NCBI RefSeq assembly: GCF_030704535.1
Contig: NC_081813.1
Location: 776,501-840,500 of the forward strand
DNA length: 64,000 bases
Source of the DNA: Vitis vinifera
Taxonomy: Eukaryota > Streptophyta > Magnoliopsida > Vitales > Vitaceae
Direction of reading: 5' to 3'
Positions 1 to 12,734 of the stretch are shown piece after piece. A program made the translations under genes and the position numbers. The number at the start of each line of letters is the position of its first letter. Position 1 is the first letter of the stretch. The notes under the pieces were generated by a model, which saw only the letters and a program-made list of their open reading frames with translations, searched no databases and was not told the origin of the DNA.

Positions 1-1560
1 AAATAATAAATAAATAAATAAAATTCTTAATAAATATTTTATACCTGTTTACTCAAATTTATTTATTTTATTTTACATAAATAAATAATCATCTTTGTAA
101 TTTTTTATTTTATATAAATCAATTAAAAAAAAGATTTCTTTCTAATTTTATTTCTTTTTCTAATACTTTTCATGATCAAGCCAGCCATAACCAAAAAACC
201 CTAAAAAAAAAGTAAAATTCTAATAAATAACACCAATAAGATGGAAAGCTTATCTAGTTATCCTTTTAACAAAGATTCTACCTTGAGAATTTCTTGAAAA
301 TTCTCATCCCCCAAGTCAAAAAAAGCCTAGAAACTCCTTATCCCTCTTATCCTCCTGTGATTTTCTTCATCTCTACTCATTATACCCAATAGAATTTTCC
401 TAAATTGATATTTTCTTTTTCCCTTTTGGTATGTGGAATTGAATTAGAAGACTTTCTCGAAAATGAGGGCAAAGGGGGGAAGCATCATCTATATTTGATT
501 ATACGTCAAGTCCTCTGAATTAATCTTCAAGTAATAATGATAACAATACCAAGTTGGAGGAAGGTGTGTAGAATATACACAATTGCAGTTTGAACCAAAT
601 CTCCATTTATTTTAACTAATATTATTTCAAATTATTTAATGCCAATTATAAGGTATAGGCAGGCGTAAACGGAAATTTTTTTAGACAAGAAGAAAGGTCC
701 TACTTGCTTTATGATCTGACAATTTTAGATATTTAATTGAAAAAGGTGGCTCAATAACGTAGCCTCTACTGGCCAAAGCAGTGGTTGGTGACGTTATATA
801 AATAGAAACAGACATTATCAATGTTCACAAAGGCTATGCCCATTTAGGAAATTCATGGACTCTCACTTCCTAAAATCAAACAATTTGTGCCAAACCGATA
901 TCATTAAGGAAAATGGGCAGATTATGGTATGGTTTATAAATGTACTTGTTGGGTACCTATAGAAAATGCACTACTAATTAGATGATGTTACGGGATCTTT
1001 TGTTCTTAATTATCAGGGTACCTTAACATTTTCCTTAAAATTTAAAAAATAAAATATCAACTTCATCCTTGAAAATACGTGGTTACTAAAAGAGGGCAAA
1101 TGCTCCATTTTGGTGGCTGATGCCAACAATCTTTTCAAGAGACCATACCAAATAGGGTAACTGATAACTGACTAAAAAAACAATGCATTTATTTTGCTCA
1201 TTAGGAGCCCCATCTCACAGGGCACTGCCACGGTCAGCTTGAGAGTGTGGCGGCTGTGGCCTTTAACATTTGGCCTACTCAAGGGCCGTGATAGCGCATA
1301 ATGCAGAGATACAGAAGAGAGGAGGTAGTGACGTACCAATAAAATCTCTGACTCTAATAGAAAGTAGGATTCGATCCCAAAGTCCCTTTTCCAGGGATCA
1401 TTTCAGAGTGGAGTCACTCGAGAGCATGACCTCACAAAATGGAGGGATACGAGGAGGTTACAAGTGTAAAGTTGGGTTTGATAATAATTTAAAAAAAAAT
1501 AAAACTCTATTTCAAAACTTAAAATATTTTTAATTAGTTTTTAAAAATAATTTTTATTAG
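1..1560. other. AT-rich intergenic DNA, no gene seen
   Basis: Low-complexity A/T-rich sequence with short open frames only. The stretch around 1,200-1,480 is GC-richer and looks like a worn repeat, but I recognise no coding motif or terminal repeat in it. Confidence 0.6.
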
Positions 1561-1565
1561 TTTCA

Positions 1566-1645
1566 ATAATGGCCCGAATCGAACCAGGACCGGACACTCT
1601 CCTACACATCATGACATTCGTTCTAACCAATTGGGCACCTTAACG
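1566..1645 (-). repeat. tRNA-like / SINE-like relic
   Basis: Read on the minus strand, this has a box-A-like stretch (GTGCCCAATTGG followed by TTAGAACG) and, roughly 50 bases on, a box-B-like GGTTCGATTCG. This is the spacing of an internal RNA polymerase III promoter. The flanking sequence does not fold into a matched acceptor stem, and an A/T-rich tail follows (down to about 1,490), which fits a tRNA-derived SINE better than a working tRNA. The family is not identified. Confidence 0.4.
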
Positions 1646-2248
1646 GGCTGCTTGGATGGAGATTTTCAGGGAAATGCAAACTAATACACCAAGAGAAAGC
1701 TATATTTGGTGTGATTTTTCTTTGTTTTATTGTTGGCTCTTATTTAGAAACAGAAGGGATCAGTACAAACTCAGTTTCACACTAATGAATTCTCTGGCCA
1801 AAGCTCTATTAAGAACAACTGAAACCACCAAGGCAGACAATGTGGCTCTGGCCGGGGTTGCAGAGAAGCTGTTGGCCCCTACATACAGAAAACAGAGATA
1901 AGCCATAAATGCTACAACTAATAATATATAATAAAAAATGTCTGGAAAGTTGAAGATAATAAAAGCACAAAGTACCTTACCATAGGCATATCTACAAGCA
2001 AAAAATCATTCCTGTCAAAATGATGATTCATCTCCGTAGTTGATTGTACTGTCAAAATGTTACTTGGGTATCAATGTGAAATGTAGATGATAACGAAAGC
2101 TTGAAAAAGAAAGGAAAAAAAAAAAAAGAATGAGCTAGGAAAATTTGGACACTCCAACAATATAAGAGACTGACAGTAGCTTAAAATATCAAAAGAAGGA
2201 TGAGAAATGTGAGTATCGACTCGGCTAAGAGAATCAACAAGACTAGCT
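1646..2248. other. Region downstream of the ALDH7 gene, unassigned
   Basis: Short frames on both strands, none with a recognisable domain. The 1,780-1,900 stretch is GC-richer and open on the plus strand but matches nothing I know. It may hold the 3' untranslated region of the minus-strand ALDH7 gene or lost C-terminal exon sequence. Confidence 0.4.
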
Positions 2249-5200
2249 TTACCATATTGTGCGCCGCGTGTATTGTTCCCATGAGTCACTTCCTGCTCCA
2301 CCGCGGCCCCTTGTAGGTAAGTTTACATTGACAATGCCACAGTCAATTCCAAGCGACCTGTTAGTATGTCTTACAATGAATGTTAAGGCTTTCGTTCCCT
2401 GAAATTTTGAGTGGTTCTTATATTGGTAATTTCATTCACACTTTTTTTGCCAGTAAAACAATTAAATTAGAATTTTTGGACATTTTTGAAGGTAATTTGA
2501 TTTTTATTTATTTATATATATTTACTATATCAAAGGCCATCAGGAGAGCCTCAGTCAAGTATTGCTCTCATTCAAAGTGAAAAAGAATTTAATTGCCTCA
2601 TAAAAACGAGTAATAAATTACTGAAACACGCACCTAATCCCTGGGACGACAAGATGAGGCTTGCGGGTGAAGATAGAATTACTTGATCCTGGGGAGATGG
2701 AGTTGTTTATTTGCATTGCCTCTTCAAAAGTCTGCATAAAGAGTTTAGTTTTAAGGAATGAGAAAGTGTGAATACATGTATAAACTAATACTTGAATCAT
2801 GAAGAGGCTACCGTAAACTTGATAACATAAAGAACTGGAACAAACAATTCTTCTTTCACAACATCTGCATTTGGAGAAATCTCAACAATGGTGGGCCGCA
2901 CAAAATTTCCCACAGTGCTCACTACATCACCTATAAAGACCTTCCCTCCCTGCAAAACATCAGTGACTGGAGTTACTGATTTACTGATAAAGATGAAATA
3001 ATCAATGCCCAATGCAAGATTTTGATAAAAACGGCAATGAAATAGTTGCAGGGCAATCTTGTAATGGTATGTAGAAATCAATATGTACAAGCCCCAGGAT
3101 GGAACTAAAGGAGCTTCACATCTCAGAATCATTTAGATAGCTCAGAGCTAATGGAACTTGAAGAACTTGGGAAAAGAAAGTCTCCATCTGTATATTGTTG
3201 TGAATACCCAGTTATATGTAAATTCAAAACCTTTGTCACATTAGGGAGGAAAAAACTTGACAGTTTAAAACATTGGTTGAGGTACAAGAGAGAGTACATA
3301 CCTGAGACTTGATTTTCTGCATCACCGTCCGGAAGTTCCTCTTTAAGGCTTTGGTATGTAATGGCCCAAGTAACGTACCTGTCTTTAATGGATCTCCCAT
3401 GCCAATGGTAACAAGTGTGTATTCTAGAAGTAGTCGCTCAATTACTAGTTCATATATAGTTTCTTGAATAAACTACGGTACAAGCAAATAAAAAATTTAG
3501 CTTCAAGATTGGCCTCTGTCACCATATAAAATTTCAGTCAAAGGTAAAAGATTTTTGAATACCAGCCTGTGACATGTTATGCGGCATTGACCAGCTATGC
3601 CAACAGCATCAAGCAGAACAGCTTGAACAACTAGCGGAATATCAGCATCACCCATGACAGTTATGGCATTATTCCCACTTAATTCAAGCAAACATTTACC
3701 AAATCTATCATTCACCCTCTGTTGAACCATTAGCCCCACCTGTAGTTGGGCATAAACAGCAGTGAATCGAATGCAGATTGAACTATTTCAATTGCATAAT
3801 TTAATTGCAGATCGAAGTTGGAAAATGTGTAGCCCAGTAGAAATGAACAAGTACACATAAAATTGTCATGGGGATTGGTCTCTTGGATCAAAATAGGCAT
3901 GAAGATTTTCAGTGTCTCAGAACCAGAAGTATATAGATATTCCACAACTAACAGGGGCAAGAGAATGGTTTATATCTCAAGCTGACGCATGAAGAAAGGT
4001 TTCTGTTTTATCTTTTCCTCACTTTGAAATTTTATCAATGGAAATTTAAGAAATATTCTCATATGAACATCCAAAATATATCTTTTCAAACAGAAGTAGC
4101 TTAAGATATCAGAAGGGTAAATACAGATCTGATAGTACCAAGTGAAGCAAGCCTGTGGTTTGATATTCCTCGAGAAAAAGATGCATTTATATTGCGAGTT
4201 GCAAGAATGAATGAATAATCAAATGACTTTTGAAAACAAATCCATAAACAAAAACATCATAGAGATTACCTTGGAAGTTCCTGTGAATGAAACTAGCGGT
4301 ATGCGTTTATCCTCTGCCATTGCTTGACCAATTGGAGCACCCCCACAAAAGGAAGTGAAAATTGCACCTGGTAAATTGTTGTTCTTTAAAACCCCAGCTA
4401 CCAACTTTGTAATTGCAATGGTCACCAAAGGTGTTGTTCGAGAACCTTTCCTGCGATTCATTGCATAGAAGGAATTAGTCATGTTCGAATATGAGTATGC
4501 ATTGAGATATGCACAGAAAGGCAAAATGGGGTTATATAACATAGCAGAAATGGCATATTATGGACTGATGTACCAAGGGAAGACACAAAAAGAAGCCTCC
4601 CAGGGTTGACCTCTTTTTCTTTAAAAATACATTCTTAATCTTCAACTGTTCCTATACATAATAAAAACTACACCTTCAAGTTTCTTTACTTGTTTGCTAC
4701 AAACAATACAAACTGGACGAGGCACCCAGATAGTTTCTCTAAGTTCAAGGTCATGTTAGAAGCTGATTCATAGTCCAGAGACCACAGTTAATGCCAGATT
4801 TATTACAATTTACAAGCAATCCAATTATAATATGCAGGAACGGAGAAGGAAGATTTTCCAGACTGGAACCATTGGCTCCATAAAAAGGTGTAGGCATCTT
4901 TTATAGAGGTGCATAATAGATAAGAGTGCTTTATTTTTGGACGTGTAGAAATGATATCTTGCATTAACAGGAAGTAGACAGGAATTGGTCTATCAATGCA
5001 TTAATAAATCAATGAAACATGAAAGGCACTATTGAGAAAAAATGATTCATAAGTTCGTGCAACCAATATAGAAAAAAAAACCTTTAAAGACAATGAAAAA
5101 GTAGAAAATGAGTTATGAGTCAGAATCAAAGGTTACCAGACAACACAATTACCAGTGACTAGTGCCATGCAAGCATTCCGACCTAAAGAAACACATTACA

Positions 5201-8200
5201 TAAAGATAATATAAGAAGGTGGAAGGGAGTTCATTTTATTTTTCAATGAAAAATCTGCTGAAAATGTTCTATTTGATACATCAACTAAAGTTAAATATCA
5301 AACATACTTCAAAGATAAATATTTTGGTTTGTACAAAGATAAACCATTTTCTAATGCAAAATTCAAAATTTTATTAAATTATGCTATATTTTAAACTGAT
5401 TAAGTATAAAGCTTAATCCTATTTTTATCATTATTGATAGTCAAATTGTCTGAAAAATAGTTAACTCTGGAAAAAAGTGTCCATACCAACTATTAATAGG
5501 GAGAGAAAGATCCTAATAAGTAATAACAGACATATTAAATGAAATGGATATATAGATTTGTTTGCTAATTGCTTTTCTAAAGAAGAAAATATAAAATACG
5601 TTTGATAATTAGTTTTTTGTTTTTAAAAAATAGAAAATAGAATATTTAATTTTTGAAAATATCTTTTATTTGTTTTCACTTGGTTTTTTTTTATGGTTGT
5701 TTTAAAAAATAATTATATAAAATGGAGAATAATTAAAAATAAAATACTACATATAAAAGTTATTTTTAAAATATATCTATAAATATAAAAATATAAAAAT
5801 TATTTAAAATTATTTTATAAATCTATTTTTTTAGAACTACTAATTTAAAAAATACTTCAAAAATAGAATCTTAGTTATGTCTCTTCTTTATCCAAACATT
5901 GAACTTACTCTTTTAATGAAAAATGCAAAACAAAGCATCTCAACCATAAAGATTGGGGCAACACTTGAATCAGTATTTATTTGCATAAAAATAACACTTA
6001 GTGGATCTATGTAAGTATAATCCTTGCACAAGCTATCCAGAAAAGTATATGTACTTTTAGTACCATGCATTTTGCCTGCTTTCAGAGTAATGCTTGCTTC
6101 ACAAACACTTCATAGGCATAATATAAATAACTGTGGCCAAGATGGAAGCAATATCTTGGCATTGCTAATTGTCCCCATTGATTTGTGGGTCAAGAACTCA
6201 ATTGGGTAGGGTTCTTAAAGTTTAAGTTCTTTTGAAAATAGATCCGAAAAATAGTTATTTAAAACAATTATTTAAACTTATTCTTTAATGTTTTACAAAA
6301 TATAAATCTATTTGAGAATTTCAAATATTTTTAACTTGTCTTTAATAGAAATAATATTTATATATATTACTTTATTGTTTTAATCATTCTTCATATTTTT
6401 GTATAATTATTTTTTAAAATAGTTATAAAAACTTAAGTGAAAACGGTGAAAAACAAGTAAAAAATATATATTTTAAAATATCATGTTTTTTATTTTATTT
6501 TTAAGAACATAAAATTGTTTTCTATTTTTTAATTATCAAATGTGATTTTTTTTTTTAAAAAAAAGAATAGAAAATTATTTTTGAAAAACAGATCACATAA
6601 TACAAAATAAAAGGAAGGAAACAACCCCCTCTAATGACCTTACTCTGAATTTAATTCACATATCAAGCTCCCAAGTATCAAATTAAATTCATGCAAATCA
6701 CGAATGAAACTCACCGAGAACAGCACATGGAAAATTGAAAGGTGTAATTACACCAACCACTCCGAAAGGATTACGTAGCTGCAATAGACAACATGCACAA
6801 AATGTCAGCAGTAGTATGACCCATATACATATCTAGCCAAGTCCAGAAGCAGAAACATGCGGCACACCTGCAATGTTACATGATTTTGACCTGTAGACGA
6901 ATTAAACAAAGTTATTCCAGGGCTTACTTGGGACTGAAAAGGAAATTCCAATCTCATGTGATGATTGTTCGAAAGTAAAGGCAGTTGGATCAAAGATAAT
7001 ATTGATCACTAAATATATATTTCAGCAATGGTATCAATGTGTAAACTCACGCTCATGTCTGATTGATGCATTTAGATTCAGTTTCTCACTTAACCCCGCG
7101 GCATAATCACACATGTCAATAACTTCCTGCAAACAATGGCGCGGCTGGAGTTGGATTCATAAATTTCAATTGTAGACTACTAAGGTTTTCTTCCAGCACG
7201 GGTTTCCATTCACATTGTCCAAAAACAAATATTCACAGGAAAAAAAAAAGAAAGAAATGTAACAATTAATATGATAAACGCAATTAATATTTACTCCAAA
7301 AGGCAATAATAATAATAATAATAATAAAAATAATAATGTTGAGTACACACGGGAGTCTATGAAATTGTTAATGTAAACATATTAAAGGAAGAATATAAAA
7401 ATAAAGCAAATCATACTAAAAGATATATAACATTCTAACATGGTTCAATCAATGATAAAGAGAATTATGAGTTATTTTGTCCACCCGGTTACATTGTAGT
7501 GAGCCATTTTCCTTACATCTATATCCCATTTTTTTCTTATAAATTTTTTCCATTAAAACTTAAAATATTTATAAAGATATTTTCGCTAGCTTTCCTTATT
7601 TATAGATTTTAAGTGGTTTTCACATTTCTATTTTCATTCATAATTCGGGCCAAAAGACATGCCGCTGAAACAATCAAATTAGGATTTTTGTGCATTTTTA
7701 ATTTAATCCTAAATTTTTTTGAACAGACAGAGAAAAAAAGGCCATAAAAGTTGGATTGTTACTTCATCCAATGAATTATGCTTTTGATCCACAACATCAC
7801 ATGAAGGGATGAGATATTTCCAATGTGCAATTCTTTCTAACTAATACATATTTATTTCAATAGCTAATCATTTAGCGGGGAGTCAGTTGACGTTCATATC
7901 CGACAAATAATTAATAAACAATTTTACTGCTAATTGACAAGTGATAAAACAAACCTGAACCTCCCCAATTCCTGCCACTAATATCTTTCCCACCTCAAGT
8001 GACACAAGCCGACCGAATAGCTGGAGTTTGGCTCTCAAAGCATCACCTATCTGTCTAACAATCTCGCATCTCTTACTTACCGGAGTCTGAGACAGTAAAT
8101 GCAGCATATGCATTATGAGTTGTAATACTATGTAAGATATTCCAGAAGGCATATTTAAAAAGGAATAAAAAAAAATCTAGAAAGCAATAAATCTCAAAGA

Positions 8201-8798
8201 TGATGATCTCACTTTCATCCATAGCTTGGCTGCTTTACTGCAAGCTTGGATGCCTTCCTCATAATCTTCAATGGAACCCTCCGTAACCGCAGCAATTGTC
8301 TGAATCAACAAGATGTGTGATATCTTCATCAATCCATCTAATATTTTGATTTTTTTTTTTTCTGAAAGTTTTTGTCCACAATTTCCATGTCTCGGTACTA
8401 ATTTCAGCCCTTTTTCTCGATCCTAATTTTCAAATAGCAATTATTTTTCAATGCTTATAAGTTATAACATAAATTTTCTTTTTCTATTTTAATTTCAAGA
8501 TTCATTCGTAATTTGCAGTTCTTTAAACAAATTTAGAAGAACAATGAAAATACACGAATCAACTGAAACCATGATCATTTCACTACGAATCGAACAGAGT
8601 TTAATTTCTCGGATTTTGGATTAAATTCCAGAAAACAAAAGATGAATGGAACAGGATCTGAACCTCATTGTCTACAGGATTCACAGAGGTGACCATCGAG
8701 CTGCTGCGGCCCTTCCACTTGCCATTGACGTAATAGCCTGGATGGACGACGCTGAGATCGATCTCACTCAAAAACATGTACTCGCTCCTCGCGAACAT
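2249..8798 (-). pseudogene. ALDH7 family (antiquitin-type) aldehyde dehydrogenase, degenerate
   Basis: Family 7 aldehyde dehydrogenases oxidise reactive aldehydes (such as alpha-aminoadipic semialdehyde) with NAD and respond to turgor or stress in plants. Thirteen exons read in order on the minus strand: 8798-8664 (MFARSEYMFLSEID start), 8299-8213, 8086-7955, 7126-7051, about 6975-6925, 6778-6715, 5182-5137, 4450-4270, 3739-3563, 3472-3302, 2949-2812, 2731-2634, 2357-2249. Phases agree at nearly every junction. Conserved pieces include [34 protein letters not shown] (general-base Glu kept) and VVKEELFVPVLY. Signs of decay: the nucleophile motif GQRC reads GQCR (Cys replaced by Arg, 3586-3581); the fifth exon lacks an AG acceptor; W-to-R changes occur at two conserved sites; the glycine-rich AFGGEK segment is deleted from the last exon, which stops early. 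An AG just before the start Met suggests a 5' UTR intron. The frame is otherwise surprisingly open, so a recent pseudogene or a non-catalytic derivative are both possible. Confidence 0.85.
5601..6540. repeat. Inverted pair of AT-rich MITE-like sequences inside an ALDH7 intron
   Basis: The segment 5601-5750 (starting TTTGATAATTAGTTTTTTG) recurs in reverse complement at about 6365-6540, including a shared core TTTTAAAAAATAATTATA and a shared TTTTCACTT block. The arms are imperfect over roughly 150 bases. Either two copies of one MITE inserted head to head or one element with long terminal inverted repeats. It lies in the intron between exons at 6715 and 5182. Confidence 0.5.
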
Positions 8799-9180
8799 AT
8801 CTGCACATTCAACGATCATCCCACAGTCGACTTCAGGATCAGAACTCACAAATCAAAAATCAAAATCGATTAAAAAATTCACCATCTGAAAGCGAAGAAA
8901 ACCAAAGAAACCGAAAGAAACTCCAAGTTGTGACGATACTAGGCTCAGCTGACACCCAAAACAAGCAGTTTCTTTCATGTTTCCTACAGTTTCTCAGCCT
9001 TCAAACAGATTAAAAGAGTTCGTTAGGTATGAAGAGAGAGGAAAGAGCAACGAACTGTGAATTGAAGAGAGATTGGGAGCATAGAGAGAGGCGAGGAGCT
9101 TAGAGCAGTGGAGCAATGCAGACTTGCTGCTTTAAGCGCTGATTAGTCAGTTATGAGTTAGAGGAGTCGTTAGAAGTTTG
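8799..9180 (-). other. Upstream / 5' UTR region of the ALDH7 gene
   Basis: GC-moderate sequence with no long frame. A splice-acceptor-like ...TGTGCAG at 8801-8808 (minus strand) lies directly before the start codon, so a 5' UTR intron and an upstream non-coding exon are likely here. I cannot fix the transcription start. Confidence 0.4.
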
Positions 9181-10357
9181 TTACAGAGGAGCTTTTCTGT
9201 TACACAGGAGTTCTTATGATCACAAACACTCGCATGTCACATTCTGAAAGAGAACAATTGACTCAACCTTTAGCCAAAATTCTTTTTACAATTTTCTTGT
9301 GTGTTTTCTTCTCTTTAACTCTTTCAAAAATCTTTATTGGAACTTGTTGTACAAACAGAAGGCCTTGTATCACTTGTTATCCTAATAGAAGCTTTATATT
9401 TATAAGCAAAAATTTTAATGCTAATATATTAGTGTAAAAAAAACTTTTCAATCCTATAGGAAATCCATTTAACGTGGGATGTCAACCATTGATATGTTTG
9501 ATTATTTTGTCATGTGTTCGTTTTTTTATAATATTACAATCATATTTTTCGTATCTCATTCATATTTTTCATATTATATAACATATTTTTAATAATTTTC
9601 ATTACATTATTTATAATTTGATCACATTCTTAAATTAATGATGACAATGAAAAGTGCTACTCACTACCAAAAAAATGGACCACTATATGAGAATGTGGAT
9701 GAAAATTAATTTGAAGAAAATTCCATAAAATTTCAATTATATTTAATATTATTTTTAAATAGTTTTAAATAATAATTGTTTCCATCTTATAAATAAAAAT
9801 TTGAGATATTAGATGTAAATAAATAAATTTGATTTCTGAAAATTGCATTACTGATTTAAATTATTTTTTTTTCCATAATTCCTATTAATTCAATTTAAAA
9901 TATTGTGATTTTTTTTTATCACCTGCCAAAGGAAAACTCCTCTAATACAATTGAATGATTTTATGATATAATTAATCTAATAGATGAACTCAAAATTATT
10001 AAGAATTATTTAAATGATTTTTGAAAAGCTAAAAGCTTACTTTTTTTAGAGTTGAAACTGATATTGTTCTTGCTTTTACAAAAATTGTTTTTAGTTATGT
10101 TAAAAGAAAAATCAATTATGATATAAAACATTTGAGTGGTTTGTAAACTATGATTTTCATAGTTTATTTTAAGGTATATTTGGTAACATTTTTAAAAATA
10201 ATTATGAATTTTTAAAAATAGTTGTTAATTATTTTTATTTTCAAAATAATGTTTGAAAATTGAAATATGAAAAAATAGTTTAATTTCTTGACTTATTCTT
10301 CATAAATAATGTAAAAATTTCCTACTTATGTGCATATTTTTTTATTATTTAGATATG
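9181..10357. other. AT-rich intergenic DNA, no gene seen
   Basis: Runs of A and T with short frames only. Around 10,160-10,310 there is a MITE-like 'tttggtaac...ttttaaaaata' stretch of the kind seen elsewhere in the window, but no paired ends could be defined. Confidence 0.55.
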
Positions 10358-11090
10358 TGTGGACCCCGCATTTCGGCTCATGCGTTTCCCACTCGATGAC
10401 GAGCTAGATTTTATTTGAAAATTTGATTTTTTATTGATTATTTGAAAATGACTTGGAGTCGCCACTTATTTTTGTTTTATTTTTAAAGGGCAAACAAAAT
10501 AAGAAAGAAAAACCCTAAGTGTGACTCCTTATTTTGGAAAAGGTGATCTGCGAAAAACCGGATCGGGCTCGGGGGTCAGGTTACTTATCAGGAAGGTACG
10601 GTAAAGACCATAGCACCCCTCTAAGTCCCTAAAGTCGGGTCTCTACTAATAAAATGAAGCTGATGTGGCAATCAATAAGAAAGTCAATGGATACTCACAT
10701 CAATCATGCGTATATGAGAATCAGAATATGTATAGTGAATGATCAGAATGACTGAATGCGTACCTGGGCAGCAAACAACAACGCGCTATCATGGAATGGG
10801 GTTAGTGAATAAACACAGAATGATTATATGTATATCAAGAACAGAGTAAATCAATCACGCATGGCAAATAAATAAATAAATCAATCAATCAATTAGTCAT
10901 GAAATCACATATGTGGGGGGCCCACCAAAGCCCGATTTATTTTTGCATGAATTAGTCTCACAAATTCCATTATCTTAGAATTACGAGAATCACATTAATG
11001 TTTATATAAAAACCAAGGAGAATAGAAGGTTTATTTGAGAATCCAAGTGGAAATAAAACAGTTCGAGGGGAAAATTTGATTTTTGAAATT
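10358..11090 (+). mobile_element. LTR-like fragment of an LTR retroelement, probably Gypsy-type
   Basis: Begins TGTGGACCCCGCATTTCGG after AT-rich DNA, as an LTR does, and continues with a GC-richer block (GGAGTCGCCACTT, then ACCGGATCGGGCTCGGGGG) that I recognise as a frequent plant Gypsy-type LTR motif. The other end, a target duplication and any coding part were not found, so this is a fossil fragment or a solo LTR whose end lies within or beyond the following tandem array. Confidence 0.45.
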
Positions 11091-11099
11091 CATTTGAAA

Positions 11100-12430
11100 A
11101 TTGGAGTCTCGAAAATTATTTGAAGATTGGAGTGTTGAGAATTAGATTTAAGATTTGGAATTTTGGATATTAAATTTGAAAGAAATTAGAATTTTGGAAA
11201 TCGGAAATTAAATTCGGAAATTGGAATTTTGAATAATTGCTTAAAATGGAATTTCAAAATAAAGAACTAAAATAATAATAATTAAATAGATTAATGTGAG
11301 TATTGGAATTTTGGAATTAGAAATTAAATCAGAAGTTGGAAATTTTAATGAATTGTTTAAAATGGAATTTTAGAATAAATAAATGGAATAATAATAATTA
11401 AATAAAATAATGTGAATATTGGAATTTTCGGAAATAGAAATTTAATTTGGAAATCAAAAGTTTTAAATGAATGATTTAAAATGGAGTTTTAAAATAAATG
11501 AATAAAATACTAATGATTAAATAAATTAATGGGAATATAGAAATTTTCGGGATTAGGAACTTAATTCGGAAATCAGAAGTTTTAAAGAATTTTGATTTAA
11601 AATAGAGTTTTGAAATAAATAAATAAATAAAATACTGATGATTAAATAAATTAATGTGAATATGAGAATTTTTGGGATCAAGAATTTAATGCGGAAATCA
11701 GAAGTTTTTAAGAACTGGTTTAAAATGGAGTTTCGAAATAAATAAATAGAATACTAATGATTAAATGAATTAATGGGAATATGGAAATTTTCGAGATTAG
11801 GAATTTAATTCGGAAACCAGAAATTTTAAAGAATTTTGATTTAAAATAGAGTTTTGAAATAAATAAATAAATAAATAAAACACCGATGATTAAATTAATT
11901 AATGGGAATACAGAAATCTTCGGGATTAGGAATTTAATTCGGAAATCCGAAGTTTTAAAGAATTGATTTAAATTTGAGTTTTAAAATAAATAAATAAAAT
12001 ACTAATGATTAAATAAATTAATGGGAATACGAAAATTTTCGAGATTAGGAATTTAGCTCGGAAATCAGAAGTTTTGAGGAATTCGGAAATCAGATTAAAT
12101 TTAAAAGAGCGGAATTTAGGAGAATTATTCAAAGATGTAAATTTTAAATTTAAATAGATAAATAAATGGATAAGGTGATAATAGTTAGATAAATACATAT
12201 AAAAGATTGGAATTTCGGGAATCTGGATTAAATTTAAAATGCGGAATTTAGGAAAATTATTTAAATATGTAAATTTTAAATTTAAATAGATAAATGAATG
12301 GATAACGATTAGATAAATAAATATAAGAAAAACGAAATTTCAGAAATCTAGATTAAATTTAAAAAGCGGAATTTAGGAGAGTTATTTAAAGATGCAAGTT
12401 TTGTAAGTAGGGTTTAGAAATTGGGGTTGA
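11100..12430. repeat. Minisatellite array, unit about 120 bp
   Basis: The phrase 'attaatgggaatat..gaaattttcgggattagg' recurs near 11290, 11407, 11527, 11650, 11769, 11898 and 12018, that is every 115-130 bases, with diverged units before and after. Each unit also carries 'cggaaatcagaagtttt' and a 'gagttttgaaataaataaata' block. At least seven units are visible. The array follows the LTR-like start at 10,358 and may be an internal expansion of that element. Confidence 0.75.
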
Positions 12431-12479
12431 GAAATTTATGCTTTAAAGAGGTAAATTATGTAAATTGAGAATTTTAAAT

Positions 12480-12734
12480 GGGTGAACAAAACATGAGGCC
12501 CTTCAACAATACACATGGGCCTGGGCTGCATTTCAAGCCCATACCCAATGGCCAAGTAACCCGAGCCTTCAATCTCCACCAAAGCTAGTTTTCCACCTGG
12601 GTGTCGTCTTCGGCCAAGGAGCTTCCACCACCGGCAACGCGATGGAGAGGGAAGCAACGGCGGCGGGCTGGCAACAACTAGGAGATTTTTATCGCTGTCA
12701 CCGGTGACCGACGCGACTAATCTCACGTTCGGAG
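12480..12734 (-). other. GC-rich, coding-looking stretch truncated by a solo LTR
   Basis: Open on the minus strand for about 90 codons and far GC-richer than its surroundings, but without a recognisable domain. It ends exactly at the target duplication of the solo LTR, and GC-rich sequence resumes on the far side at 14,872. It may be a host gene remnant or part of an older element. Confidence 0.3.

Noticed and set aside
11100-12430. CRISPR-like array
   Set aside because: Units are ~120 bp, diverged and contiguous without unique spacers, and the context is a plant genome.
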